Origin: Deltaproteobacteria bacterium | Lineage (GTDB): Bacteria; Myxococcota; XYA12-FULL-58-9 | Length of the DNA: 64,000 bases | Assembly (NCBI GenBank): GCA_016218825.1 | Contig: JACRCV010000119.1 | Location: 38,819 to 102,818 of the forward strand | Direction of reading: 5' to 3' | Shown here: positions 52,206-60,995 of the stretch, piece after piece | How the letters are laid out: each line of letters starts with the position of its first letter | Position numbering within the stretch: the first letter of the stretch is position 1 | The notes under the pieces: generated by a model | What the model was told of the DNA's origin: nothing | Database searches by the model: none | The model's input: only the letters and a program-made list of their open reading frames with translations | Program-made: the position numbers and the translations under genes

Positions 52206-54785
52206 GTGCCAACGATCAAGGACAGTCCTGAAACGGTGCGCGCCTTCCTCGAAGCCGAGGACATCGCCAAACAATCCGACCAGCGCCTGTCGTCCGCGCA
52301 TCTGCTGTTGGCGCTGTTCACCTTCCCGAACCGCGCCCAGGCGCTCTTGTACGAGCGCAACATCGACGAGGATCGGGTGCTCGACCTCATCCGGGTGTTG
52401 GAGGACGAGCCCAAGGACACTCTGCGCCGCCTGCGCGAGCGCGCCCGGGAGATCGCGGCCGGCTCCGGCTCCAGCGACGTCGACGGCCTGCACGTCCTGA
52501 TCGCCATCACCCGCTTCCGCGACGCCTTCGCCTACCGTCTGCTGGAGCGCACCGGCACCTCGCTGACCGCGCTGCGCAACATCGCGGTCAGCTACATCAC
52601 CGGCAACATGCCGCGCCGCTTCAAGAGCATGGGCACCACACCCCTCGCCCCGAGCCCCCGCGCCGCGCGCGTTGCCCCGCCCCGGGTCCTCGAGCTCGAC
52701 CGGGCGCCGCCGCCGCCAGCGCAGCCTTCCCGAGAAGACGCGCCGGACCACGACGATGCCGATGCCGATGCCGATGCCAGCGCCGACGCGGCCGCCGACG
52801 CCTTTGACGACATGCAGGAGGCGGTCGAGGCCGCCGCCGAGATCATGCGGCCGAAGGCGCCGCTGTCACACGCCGCGCCGCCGCCGCGCCCCGGCATCAA
52901 CCCGAGGAGCCCACCGGCGCCCGCCTCGCTCGAGGAGCTCGCGCCGACGCTCGCCGGTTGCGCCGTCGACCTGACCGAGCGCGCCCGCAACAACGAGCTC
53001 GACCACGCGATCGGTCGTGATCGCGAGCTCGAGACCCTGATCGACATCCTCGGCAAGCGTCGCTCCAACAACCCGGTGCTGGTCGGGCCACCCGGGGTCG
53101 GCAAGACCGCGATCGTCGAGGGGCTGGCGATGAAGATCGCTCGCCGCGATGACGACGTCGCGCACCTCTTCGACCGCGTCATCGTCTCGCTCGACACCGG
53201 CTCGCTGGTCGCCGGCACCAGCCTGCGCGGCGCGTTCTCCGAGCGCCTCGGCGCGATCAAGACCGAGGTGGCGGCTGCGGGGCGCAGGATCATCGTCTTC
53301 ATCGACGAGCTCCACACCTTGATCGGCGCCGGCACCAGCGGCGAGGGCTCCCAAGACGCCGCCAACGAGCTCAAGAGCGCGCTCGCCCGCGGCGAGTTCC
53401 CGTGCATCGGCGCCACCACCCACGACGAGTTCAAGAAGTACATCGAGAAGGACCCGGCCCTCGAGCGCCGCTTCACCCCGATCTTCGTCGAGGAGCCGAC
53501 CCCCGACGAGGCGATCCTCATCCTCGAGGGCGCCATCACCCCCTACGCCGAGCACCATCGGGTGGACTACAGCCTCGACGCGGTGCACGCCGCGGTGCAG
53601 CTGTCGCACCGCTTCGTCCCCGAGCGCCAGCTGCCGGACAAGGCGTTCGCGGTCGCTGACCTGGCCGGCTCGCGGGCCCGGCGCCGCGGCGCGACGAGGG
53701 TCGAGCGCATCGACATCGCCCGCGTCGTCAACGAATGGACCGGGGTGCCGCTCGAGCGCCTCGCGGAGGCCGACGCCGATCGCTTCGCGCGCGCCGAGGC
53801 GATCCTCGGGGAGCAGCTGATCGGCCACCCCGAGGTGATCACCGCGGTCTGTCGCGCGGTGCGGCGTGGCTTCGCGGGCTTCAACGGCCGCCGCCCGATC
53901 TCGAGCCTGCTGTTCCTCGGGCCGACCGGAGTCGGCAAGACCGAGCTCGTCAAGATCCTGTCGGAGTTCCTCTTCGGGCGCCGCGACGCCATCGTCCGGG
54001 TCGACATGAGCGAGTTCTCCGAGCCGCACTCGGTGGCGCGGCTGATCGGCGCCCAGCCGGGCTACGTCGGCTATGACGAGGGCGGGCAGCTCACCGAGGC
54101 GCTGCGGCGCCGGCCGTTCCAGATCGTGCTGTTCGACGAGATCGAGAAGGCGCACCGCGACGTCTTGAGCCTGCTCTTGCAGATCCTCGACGAGGGCCAG
54201 CTGACCGACGCCAAAGGCCGCCGGGTGAGCTTCGCCAACGCCCTGGTGGTGCTGACCTCGAACCTCGGTGCCGAGCGCGCCAGCACCTCGAAGGGCATGA
54301 TCGGCTTCTCCCAGGACACCTCGAGGGCCGGCCTCGAGACCGGAGTGCTGGAGAGCGCCCGCAAGAGCCTCGCCCCCGAGCTCTGGGGGCGCATCGACGA
54401 GAAGCTCGCCTTCGGGCCCTTGTCCCGCGACGAGGTTTGCAGGATCGCGACCCTGCAGCTGTCGACGTCGAGCCGCGCGATCTTCGCCGAGCGCGGGATC
54501 ACGCTCGAGTGGGAGCCGCCGGTGATCGAGTTCCTCCTCGACCACGGCGGCTTCAGCCCCGAGTCCGGCGCCCGCGGCATGCGCCAGACCATCCAACGCC
54601 ACATCGAAGGCCCGGTGGCCGAGAAGATCCTCGCCGGCGAGCTCACCCCCGGGGACGTCGCCGCGGTCGCGGTCGTCGGCCCCGACACTCTGCACATCGG
54701 CCGCAGCGAGAATCGGGGGACCAAGGTCAAACAACGCCGGGGTAGCCGCTCTGACGCCGAGAACGACCCAGTCGCGGCGCGCTGA
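52206..54785 (+). CDS. ClpA/ClpC-like AAA+ unfoldase
   Basis: 859 residues, GTG start. A Clp-N domain (1-140) is joined to the ATPase core by a long Pro/Ala/Asp-rich linker (about 150-245) with a DADADADA run. D1 Walker A has Lys300 and D2 Walker A Lys578. There is no M-domain between them, which is ClpA-like and excludes a ClpB disaggregase. KGMIGFSQ near the D2 sensor carries the I-G-F/L tripeptide that docks ClpP, so it should feed ClpP. No clpP or clpS adjoins. The GTG at 52206 is 10 bases after a GAGG. Confidence 0.88.
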   Translation: MPTIKDSPETVRAFLEAEDIAKQSDQRLSSAHLLLALFTFPNRAQALLYERNIDEDRVLDLIRVLEDEPKDTLRRLRERAREIAAGSGSSDVDGLHVLIAITRFRDAFAYRLLERTGTSLTALRNIAVSYITGNMPRRFKSMGTTPLAPSPRAARVAPPRVLELDRAPPPPAQPSREDAPDHDDADADADASADAAADAFDDMQEAVEAAAEIMRPKAPLSHAAPPPRPGINPRSPPAPASLEELAPTLAGCAVDLTERARNNELDHAIGRDRELETLIDILGKRRSNNPVLVGPPGVGKTAIVEGLAMKIARRDDDVAHLFDRVIVSLDTGSLVAGTSLRGAFSERLGAIKTEVAAAGRRIIVFIDELHTLIGAGTSGEGSQDAANELKSALARGEFPCIGATTHDEFKKYIEKDPALERRFTPIFVEEPTPDEAILILEGAITPYAEHHRVDYSLDAVHAAVQLSHRFVPERQLPDKAFAVADLAGSRARRRGATRVERIDIARVVNEWTGVPLERLAEADADRFARAEAILGEQLIGHPEVITAVCRAVRRGFAGFNGRRPISSLLFLGPTGVGKTELVKILSEFLFGRRDAIVRVDMSEFSEPHSVARLIGAQPGYVGYDEGGQLTEALRRRPFQIVLFDEIEKAHRDVLSLLLQILDEGQLTDAKGRRVSFANALVVLTSNLGAERASTSKGMIGFSQDTSRAGLETGVLESARKSLAPELWGRIDEKLAFGPLSRDEVCRIATLQLSTSSRAIFAERGITLEWEPPVIEFLLDHGGFSPESGARGMRQTIQRHIEGPVAEKILAGELTPGDVAAVAVVGPDTLHIGRSENRGTKVKQRRGSRSDAENDPVAAR
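52755..52778 (+). repeat. (GATGCC)4 hexanucleotide repeat
   Basis: Four perfect units encode the Asp-Ala dipeptides of the ClpA/ClpC-like linker. Slippage by one unit keeps the frame and changes linker length by two residues. Confidence 0.9.
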
Positions 54786-55638
54786 GCGCCGCACCTTCTA
54801 CGTCGTGGGCTGCGGCGCGGTCGGCGCAGCCCTCACCGCGGCCCTGGTCGCTTCCGGCTACACCGCGGTCGGCGCGACGACCCGCGGGCGGACCCGCGGT
54901 CGCGCCTTCGCCAGGCGCTTCCGAGTCCCGGTGTGCTACGGCAGCATCGGCCCGGCCATCGGCCGCGCCCACCTGATCCTGGTCACGGTCGGCGACGCCG
55001 CGATCGCCGACGCCGGCGCGTTGCTGCGACGCTCTCGGGCGGTCACCACCGGCAGCGTCGTCGCGCACACCTCGGGGGCGGTCGCCGCTTCCGCCCTGGG
55101 CAGGTTCTCCGGCGCCGCGGTCGGCAGCCTGCACCCGCTGACCGTGCTCGCGTCGCCGAAAGCGACGCTGGCGCGCGGGGTGACGTTCGTGCTCGAAGGC
55201 GACCGGACGGCGCAAGCCGCGCTGCGGCGCGCCGTGATCGCGCTGCACGGCCGCGCCGTCGTGGTCTCGCCGCACCAGAAGCCCCGCTACCACGCCGCCG
55301 CGGTGCTGGCCTCGAACCTGGTCGTGGCCCTGGTGGCGCTGGCGGCGCGCGAGACCGACCGCGCCGGGCTCGCCGGTCTTCGACCCGCGGCGCTCGGCCT
55401 CGCCCGCGCCGCCCTCGACGCCGTCTTCGCCGTCGGCTTCGAGCGCGGCCTCACCGGGCCGCTCGTGCGCGGCGACCTGGCCACCGTTCAGGCCCACCTC
55501 CGGGCGCTCGACCCGAAGGCCAGAGAGATCTACCGCCGTTTGAGCCTCGAGGCGCTGCCGCTCGCCAAAGCCCGGGGTGTCGAGTCCCCGAGCCTCACTC
55601 GCCTGCGCGCGGTCTTGGGCGCCGGCCGCCGGCGCTAG
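54751..55638 (+). CDS. DUF2520/Rossmann-like protein, start codon unclear
   Basis: About 295 residues if the CTG at 54751 is used. VVGCGAVGAALTAALVASG is the dinucleotide-binding motif, followed by a helical dimerisation domain with HAAAVLASNLVVAL and HLRALDPKAREIY, as in the two-domain DUF2520 family. The only canonical start (GTG at 54805) would cut through the first strand of the Rossmann fold, and upstream of it the frame holds no ATG, GTG or TTG near the likely start, so CTG at 54751 (GGGG upstream), which overlaps the ClpA-type gene by 35 bases, or an error in the sequence is implied. Probably NAD(P)-dependent, cytosolic; substrate unknown. The stop overlaps the convergent neighbour by 4 bases. 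Confidence 0.75.
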   Translation: MTPRTTQSRRAERRTFYVVGCGAVGAALTAALVASGYTAVGATTRGRTRGRAFARRFRVPVCYGSIGPAIGRAHLILVTVGDAAIADAGALLRRSRAVTTGSVVAHTSGAVAASALGRFSGAAVGSLHPLTVLASPKATLARGVTFVLEGDRTAQAALRRAVIALHGRAVVVSPHQKPRYHAAAVLASNLVVALVALAARETDRAGLAGLRPAALGLARAALDAVFAVGFERGLTGPLVRGDLATVQAHLRALDPKAREIYRRLSLEALPLAKARGVESPSLTRLRAVLGAGRRR

Positions 55639-56912
55639 ATCTGCGAGCCGAGCGCCGCCGCCCGCGGCCGCATGCGCCGCACCACGATGAAGCTGACCGT
55701 CACCCCGACCAGGCCCGCGGCCCACCACCACACCGGCCGCTGGTACAGCACACCGCTCAGGCGACCGACGAGCACCACCGCCCCGGTTGCCAGCCGCAAA
55801 GAGACGTAGGCGTCTAACCAGCGCCACGCTGCCGTTCGCCCTCGCGTCCACGCGATCGCCGGGGCGAAAAGGAGCAAGTCGGTCGCCCAAAAGCTCAGCA
55901 GCAGCTCGTTGAGCCAAAACTCCCGCACCCGCGACAGGCAGAGGACCACGAGCAGCGCGAGGCCGACGGCGCCGCTCGAGGCCGCCCACAGCGCGAGACC
56001 GGCGCTCGCCCACCAAGGCCGCGCCCGGCGACCGATCGCCGCGAGGCCGCCGAGCCCCACGAGCAGCAGCGCGAGACCGCCGCCGAAGATCGGCGCCGAC
56101 AGGTTGGCGCCACGCTCGGGGAGGGGCTGCTCGCGCAACGCCAACGGCACCGGCTTGCCGGCGAGCGGCACCGTGCGCCCCGGCGCCCAGGGATCCGGGA
56201 CCTGCACCTGCTGCAGATACTCTCGCAGCCGGTAGGGCACGTAGGCGGCGGAGAACTGCTCGAGCGGCGCGTCGTGCATTCGGCCCATCAGGAGATCGCC
56301 GCCCAAGGACGCGAGGGTGAAGCCGGCGAAGGTCCACTGCTGGTAGTCGCGGACCGTCCGCGGATCCGGGCGCTCCGAGAGCTGGGCGCGCACCGCGCCG
56401 CCCAACACCTCGTCGATCAGGTCGCGGACCCGGGTGCTGCACAACGCTCGGGTCTGATGGAAGACGTAGTCACCCTGGCCGCGAACCACCTCGCGCTCGA
56501 GGCGCTTCACGATGGCCGCGGCCTGCGCCGGCGTCAGCACCAGCGGCTGGCGGTAGACGTCGCGCGCCTGCCTGACACCGTAAGTGGTGATCGTCTCGTC
56601 GAGGGTGCCCGAGCTGCTCAGGAAGAACACCAGCCGGCCGCGGACGAAGTCCCAGACCAAGGCGGGGTTGTCCCAATCGGCGTCACCGTAGTTGTACACC
56701 GTCGTGGTCGGCGCCCCCGACTCGTAGGACCTGGACACCAAGAGCGCCACGTGGCCGCCGCGCGTGAAGAGCTCGTCGCCGGGCTCCATCGTCAAGAGCT
56801 GCACGTCCAAGGTCGGTGCGCGCCCGCGCTCGTCGTTCGAGGATTCGGCGCGCCCCTCGAGGCCGGCGCCGGCGAGCACCGTCCAGAGCGACCAGGCCCA
56901 GATGCCATGCAT
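55635..56912 (-). CDS. DUF4105/Lnb-type periplasmic-domain protein with about five C-terminal membrane helices
   Basis: 425 residues. A signal-like N-terminus (MHGIWAWSLWTVLAGAG) is followed by the Lnb/DUF4105 domain (about 35-230): GGHVALLVS carries the conserved His and HQTRALCSTRVRDLID the Cys of the NlpC/P60-like fold. Then about five hydrophobic helices (285-305, 310-335, 345-365, 375-390, 395-415). In Bacteroidetes, Lnb N-acylates lipoproteins by transferring an acyl chain to the N-terminal Cys; here this is inference. TAGGCT 6 bases before the ATG suggests a leaderless transcript. Confidence 0.78.
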   Translation of the reverse strand: MHGIWAWSLWTVLAGAGLEGRAESSNDERGRAPTLDVQLLTMEPGDELFTRGGHVALLVSRSYESGAPTTTVYNYGDADWDNPALVWDFVRGRLVFFLSSSGTLDETITTYGVRQARDVYRQPLVLTPAQAAAIVKRLEREVVRGQGDYVFHQTRALCSTRVRDLIDEVLGGAVRAQLSERPDPRTVRDYQQWTFAGFTLASLGGDLLMGRMHDAPLEQFSAAYVPYRLREYLQQVQVPDPWAPGRTVPLAGKPVPLALREQPLPERGANLSAPIFGGGLALLLVGLGGLAAIGRRARPWWASAGLALWAASSGAVGLALLVVLCLSRVREFWLNELLLSFWATDLLLFAPAIAWTRGRTAAWRWLDAYVSLRLATGAVVLVGRLSGVLYQRPVWWWAAGLVGVTVSFIVVRRMRPRAAALGSQI

Positions 56913-56974
56913 TCGCGGAGCCTACCTCGAAACCCGGGGAGGCGTCTCGCGGTACGGCGGCGGCGACCACCTTC

Positions 56975-58075
56975 TTAGAGCTTGGTCATCGCGACGACCT
57001 TGTAGCCGGCCTCGATCTCCCGCGTCGACTTGACGACCAGGCAGGTGGAGGCGTCGTCGGTCGCCTGCACCACCATCACCGTGGCGATCGAGGTCTCCGG
57101 CAGGCCGACGACCGCGCCGGTCAGCGGATCCCCCTGGGTGCGGACGTCGAGCTGGTTGCCGCGGCTCAGGCCGTCTTTCGATCCCTTGTCGACGAAGATG
57201 ATCTGCTGCTCGCCGGCGACGACGCCGCCGTCGAACTGGATCGCCAGCACCACCCCCTCCACGGCGCTCTTGGCCGGCGTCGGCGACACCGTGACCACCG
57301 GGTCCTCGACGAGCGGCGTCACGTATTGGCCGCGCTCGACCTCGACGACCGAGCCGATGAGCTCGGCCCGCGACGCCTTCTGGTCCGTGGCCCGGATCGC
57401 CGCGAGCGCCGTCACCTGGGTCATGTAGCCGAACAGGCGATGCGTCACCGGGTGCATGACGGCACCGAGGGTGCGGTACACCATGTACTTGTCACCGCCC
57501 TTCGGCTGCTTGCCGCCCGGGAAGCTCAAGAACACCGAGTCGTGCTTCGACAACAGCGCCTTGTCCTCGGCGGCGTTGGTGAGGGTCCCGGACTCGGCGA
57601 GCTCCTTCGGGGTCACGAACAGCCCGGCGAAGCGTCGCCACTCACGCGTGCGCGGCGCGTGCGCCCGAGTCCCGGGGCCGGTCGTCGTGTCGACGACCTC
57701 GAAGGTCGGGTGCGACGGCGGCTCGTCGACCTGCGGCGCCTCGACGTCTTCGGAGGGTATCTCGCGCTGATCGGCGATCAGCTCGACCTTCGCCGGCAGC
57801 TCCATCTGACTGGGGACGAAGCGGATGTTGTCGCCGGGGTAGATCCAATGGGGGTTGGTGATCTCGGGGTTGTACGACCAGACCTTCGGCCAATGCCACG
57901 GCGAGCCGACGACCCGCGCCGAGATGTCCCAGAGGGTGTCGCCGGCCTGCACCACGTAGGTGTCGGTGGTCGGGTTCCAATCCGGAGCGCGCCGCGGATC
58001 CGCCTCGGCCTGCATCTTCTTCTTCGCGGCCGGGGCGAAGAGCGCGAGCGCGACGACGAGCACGAGCCGTTTCAT
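56975..58075 (-). CDS. Secreted LysM-domain protein
   Basis: 366 residues with a signal peptide (MKRLVLVVALALFAPAA). A LysM domain (about 45-95) has the Y-V-V-Q-A-G-D-T-L-W-D-I start, then a proline-rich spacer and a beta-rich C-terminal part (about 165-366, VFLSFPGGKQ; VVAGEQQIIF). LysM binds N-acetylglucosamine in peptidoglycan. The GGAGGA before the ATG is followed by an 8-base gap, and the start overlaps the cpoB stop by 4 bases (ATGA), so translation is coupled. In related bacteria, comparable LysM proteins sit near dprA; none is here. Confidence 0.82.
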   Translation of the reverse strand: MKRLVLVVALALFAPAAKKKMQAEADPRRAPDWNPTTDTYVVQAGDTLWDISARVVGSPWHWPKVWSYNPEITNPHWIYPGDNIRFVPSQMELPAKVELIADQREIPSEDVEAPQVDEPPSHPTFEVVDTTTGPGTRAHAPRTREWRRFAGLFVTPKELAESGTLTNAAEDKALLSKHDSVFLSFPGGKQPKGGDKYMVYRTLGAVMHPVTHRLFGYMTQVTALAAIRATDQKASRAELIGSVVEVERGQYVTPLVEDPVVTVSPTPAKSAVEGVVLAIQFDGGVVAGEQQIIFVDKGSKDGLSRGNQLDVRTQGDPLTGAVVGLPETSIATVMVVQATDDASTCLVVKSTREIEAGYKVVAMTKL

Positions 58076-58908
58076 CTCGAGCTTCCTCCCTCGGGGTTCG
58101 AACGCGAACCGGGGTCGGCGGCGTCGATCCGGCGCCGCGCCAGATCGGCCACCGCGCTCTTCGGGTAGGTCGACAGCACGGCGGCGAAGGCGTCGCGGGC
58201 CTTGCCGGCATCGCCCAACCGCTCGTAGGCCGCGCCAATCTTGAACAACGCGTCCGGGGCCTTGTCGCTCTTCGGAAACTTCTTCAGCACCCGCCCGAAC
58301 TCGTCCACCGCCTTGCGGTACTCCTCGGCGTCGAAGCGACACTCCCCCATCCAATAGGCGGCGCTGTCGGCGGCGGCGTGCGCCGGGAACCGGTGGACGA
58401 AGGCGGCGAAGCGTTGATAGGCGGCGTCCAGCCGGCCGTCCCGATAGGCCGCGAGCGCGGCATCGAACATCTTGGCGGCGTCCCCGGACTCGGTGAGCCG
58501 CGGCGGCGGCGGCACGCGCACCACCGGCAGCGCCTCGGGCTCACCGTCACCGGCGAGCTTGATGACCACGGCCGGGCCGTCGGCGCTCCGCGCGTCCTCG
58601 CTCGACGCCGCCAGGCGGTCGTCGCCCTCGCTGTTCTTCGACTGCGGCACCAACCTGACGACCTTCAGCTCCGGCGGCGTGGGCACCGCCGCGCCGGCCG
58701 GCGCGCTGGGCGGCGCTTGCGGCCTCGAGAGCACGTAGACGCGGTTGGCGAGCTCCTCCATCTTGGCGTCGTATTGGGCTTGCACCCGCTGCATCGCCTC
58801 GACCTGGCTCGACAGGCGCCGCAGCTCCACGACCTCGGCGCTCTCGGCGCACGCGACCGCGTTCAGGATCACGAGGGCCGCCGACACCTGACACCACACC
58901 GTCGCCAT
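58072..58908 (-). CDS. cpoB: CpoB/YbgF-like Tol-Pal accessory protein
   Basis: 278 residues. A hydrophobic N-terminus ends with a lipobox-like AVAC (Cys20). A coiled coil (about 25-60, EVVELRRLSSQVEAMQRV) is the trimerisation helix, then a Pro/Ala linker, and the C-terminal TPR_6 repeats (about 145-265, AAYQRFAAFVHRFPAHA and similar). CpoB links the Tol-Pal constriction system to PBP1B peptidoglycan synthesis in the periplasm. Unlike the usual order, tolQRAB-pal are not adjacent. The stop overlaps the LysM gene start. Confidence 0.8.
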   Translation of the reverse strand: MATVWCQVSAALVILNAVACAESAEVVELRRLSSQVEAMQRVQAQYDAKMEELANRVYVLSRPQAPPSAPAGAAVPTPPELKVVRLVPQSKNSEGDDRLAASSEDARSADGPAVVIKLAGDGEPEALPVVRVPPPPRLTESGDAAKMFDAALAAYRDGRLDAAYQRFAAFVHRFPAHAAADSAAYWMGECRFDAEEYRKAVDEFGRVLKKFPKSDKAPDALFKIGAAYERLGDAGKARDAFAAVLSTYPKSAVADLARRRIDAADPGSRSNPEGGSSR

Positions 58909-58961
58909 GCTCGCCTCAATGGCCGGCCCCCGTGAGGGGTGACCGACCGCACGCTTCGGCG

Positions 58962-58990
58962 AGTGTCCCTTGCGACTTTCAAAGCGTCAA
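58962..58990 (-). promoter_or_regulatory. Putative promoter of cpoB
   Basis: TTGACG (58990-58985) and GACACT (58967-58962) are 17 bases apart. The -10 is weak. It lies in the 335-base gap 58909-59243, the only stretch over 300 bases without a gene, which otherwise holds only copy B of the intergenic element. Confidence 0.35.
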
Positions 58991-59037
58991 GAAAACGGCA
59001 GAGTCCCGACAGCTCCTGGGCCGCCTTCACCTGCATT

Positions 59038-59212
59038 TGATTCCCGCGCGGACGGTGCGTCCGAGCTCCCCACCCCCAGACAACCTAGCGGGGGGACCTC
59101 CCGCCGGCACTCCGTCGCGGACCACGCCGAACGTGGAGCGCCGGCTCTGCGTCCCCCCGCGCCCCCGCACCTCGCACTGGCAGAGCCAGCTGCTCGGTGC
59201 CCGAGTGGGGCG
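59038..59212. repeat. Dispersed structured intergenic element, copy B
   Basis: About 175 bp matching copy A. Its first inverted repeat is CGGACG-GTG-CGTCCG (59049-59063), different in sequence from copy A but still perfectly paired. The long stem CGGGGGGAC (59089-59097)/GTCCCCCCG (59151-59159), the CTGGC/GCCAG hairpin and the closing CCCCAC/GTGGGG arms are kept; a 4-base CCGC is missing before the last arm. It ends 31 bases from the pgeF stop. Confidence 0.85.
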
Positions 59213-59243
59213 GGGGCGAAGATCGCTGCATCGCGGAGGCGCT

Positions 59244-60014
59244 TTAGCGCCGCCTCGGCGCCAACGCGATCACGCCGGCTTGACGCCCGGTCAGCCCCTT
59301 GTCGCGGCGATGCGAGAAGAAGCCGGTGCTGCACGAGGTGCACAGGCGGAACGCGTGGATCTGCGTGGGAGGCACGCCCACCGCCTCGAGGATCGCGCGG
59401 TTGGTCGCCCAGAGGTCGGCGACCGTGTCGCCCGCGCCGTTGGTGCTGACCACCTGAGTCGCGGTCGGAACCGCCTGCTGCAGCGCGGTGGCGACGTCGG
59501 CCCCCACCTTATAACAGCAGGGCCCGATGGCCGGGCCGAGGGCCACCCGGAGCTGGTCGGCCTTGGTGCCGTCCTTCTCGAGGCGTCGGACCATGGCTTC
59601 GACGATCCGCGCCGCGGTGCCGCGCCACCCGGCGTGCACCGCCGCGACGAACGAGCCGGCGGCGTCGGTCATCACCACCGGCACGCAGTCGGCAACCAAG
59701 ATCGCGATCGCGACCTCGGGGTCCCGGGTCCAGAGGCCGTCGGCCTCGATCGAGCGGCTGGCGTTGCGAGTGACCTCGACGACGTCGGCGCCGTGCACCT
59801 GGGAGAGCGACACCCAACGCTGCGCGACGCAGCCGAGCCCGGCGAGCAGCCGCGCCCGGTTCTCGACCACCGCCGGCCGCTGGTCACCGACGTGTTGCCC
59901 GAGGTTCAGCGAGCTGTAGGCGCCGACCGAAACCCCGCCCTCTCGGGTCGAGAAGCCGTGCACGACGTTCCCGACGCTCAACAGGAGGGGTGCTTGTAAC
60001 AACGCCACCGCCAC
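59244..60014 (-). CDS. pgeF: YfiH/LACC1-family purine nucleoside phosphorylase (polyphenol oxidase-like)
   Basis: 256 residues, GTG start. VHGFSTREGG, SLSQVHGADVV, ADCVPVVM and VHAGWRGTA are the four family motifs holding the zinc His and Cys ligands, and GPAIGPCCYKVG the conserved loop. Members phosphorolyse or deaminate purine nucleosides; PgeF also edits peptidoglycan precursors misbuilt with serine. FFSHRRDKGLTGRQAGVIAL is the usual C-terminus. The GTG lies 6 bases after the psd stop, so the two genes form an operon. Confidence 0.9.
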   Translation of the reverse strand: MAVALLQAPLLLSVGNVVHGFSTREGGVSVGAYSSLNLGQHVGDQRPAVVENRARLLAGLGCVAQRWVSLSQVHGADVVEVTRNASRSIEADGLWTRDPEVAIAILVADCVPVVMTDAAGSFVAAVHAGWRGTAARIVEAMVRRLEKDGTKADQLRVALGPAIGPCCYKVGADVATALQQAVPTATQVVSTNGAGDTVADLWATNRAILEAVGVPPTQIHAFRLCTSCSTGFFSHRRDKGLTGRQAGVIALAPRRR

Positions 60015-60020
60015 GTCGAG

Positions 60021-60941
60021 TCAGCCGTCGGCTGCCTCCGGCCGCGGCCGCCTGTTCTTGCTCTTCGTGGGGGTGCGCGCCGTCGCCTTGCGGCCGACGA
60101 TGGTGCCGATGCGCTGTCCCATGCGCACGACGCTGTCGGGCGCCAGGGCGCTGATCTTGACGCGCTTGGCCTCGGTGAGCAGCACGACGGTCGAGCCGAG
60201 CTCGAAGGCGCCGAGCTCGGCCCCCTTCTGCAGCAGATGCGGCGGCGCGTAGGTGACCCGGCGCTCGCGACCGCCGGCGCGGTTGGTGCAAAGCTCGGGG
60301 TCGTAGCTCACCGTCACCCGCCCGACGAGCGTCGCCCCCACCTTGACCACCGCGACCGTGCCGACGTCGGGGTTGTCGATGTAGGTGATCAGCCGTTCAT
60401 TCTTGGCAAAGAGCTCGTCGACCTGGTCCACCGCCTCGGGAAACACCGGCAGCAAGCGCCCGGGGATGACGGTCGCCGCCCGCACTTCGCCCGAGACCGG
60501 CGCGTGCACCCGGTGGTAGTCGGCGGGCGACAAGTACAGGGTGACGAACGAGCCGCCCGCGAAGCGCGCCGCGGCGGCCGCGTCGCCGAGCAGCCGCTCG
60601 AGGCGATAGCGCCGGCCCTTGACCTGGAGCAGCGTGCCGCCCTCGATCTTGCCGCACGCCCCGACCCGGCCGTCCACCGGGCTGATGAACGCCGTCGGAT
60701 CGAGCGCGATCCGCCGCGCCCCCGGTCGCAGGCGGCGCACGAACAAGTCTTCCAGGGTGTCGTAGTCGCCGATGCCGTGCTCCGCCTCTCCCATGTCGAT
60801 GCCGGCCGCGGCGACGAACAGCCGCTTCAACGCCGCCACCCCCAGCCGCGGGCGTCGCTGCCTCGCCAGGCGCCCCCACAGACGGGAGAGGGCGCCCTGC
60901 GGCAGGCGCGTTGCGATCTCGATGAGCAGGCGGCGATCCAT
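60021..60941 (-). CDS. psd: Phosphatidylserine decarboxylase proenzyme
   Basis: Makes phosphatidylethanolamine from phosphatidylserine at the inner membrane. 306 residues. The autocleavage site LGST is at 248-251 (Ser250 becomes the pyruvoyl group), with the Asp of SPVDGRVG at 90 and the His pair of YHRVH at 143 and 146 completing the catalytic set, spaced as in E. coli Psd. A basic C-terminal tail follows the alpha subunit (KNRRPRPEA). Only 6 bases separate the -10 TATGAC from the ATG. The pgeF gene follows immediately. Confidence 0.95.
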   Translation of the reverse strand: MDRRLLIEIATRLPQGALSRLWGRLARQRRPRLGVAALKRLFVAAAGIDMGEAEHGIGDYDTLEDLFVRRLRPGARRIALDPTAFISPVDGRVGACGKIEGGTLLQVKGRRYRLERLLGDAAAAARFAGGSFVTLYLSPADYHRVHAPVSGEVRAATVIPGRLLPVFPEAVDQVDELFAKNERLITYIDNPDVGTVAVVKVGATLVGRVTVSYDPELCTNRAGGRERRVTYAPPHLLQKGAELGAFELGSTVVLLTEAKRVKISALAPDSVVRMGQRIGTIVGRKATARTPTKSKNRRPRPEAADG

Positions 60942-60947
60942 CCCGCG

Positions 60948-60977
60948 GTCATACCCCCGTGCGGCCCCGGAGTCCAA
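60948..60977 (-). promoter_or_regulatory. Promoter of psd-pgeF, leaderless type
   Basis: TTGGAC (60977-60972) and TATGAC (60953-60948) are 18 bases apart; 6 bases separate the -10 from the ATG at 60941. Confidence 0.5.
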
Positions 60978-60995
60978 GCGGATGCAAGCGCCGGC

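Noticed and set aside
59043..59240. Minus-strand open frames through the intergenic element
   Set aside because: They differ between copies A and B and arise from a GC-rich structured repeat; no start with a ribosome-binding site.
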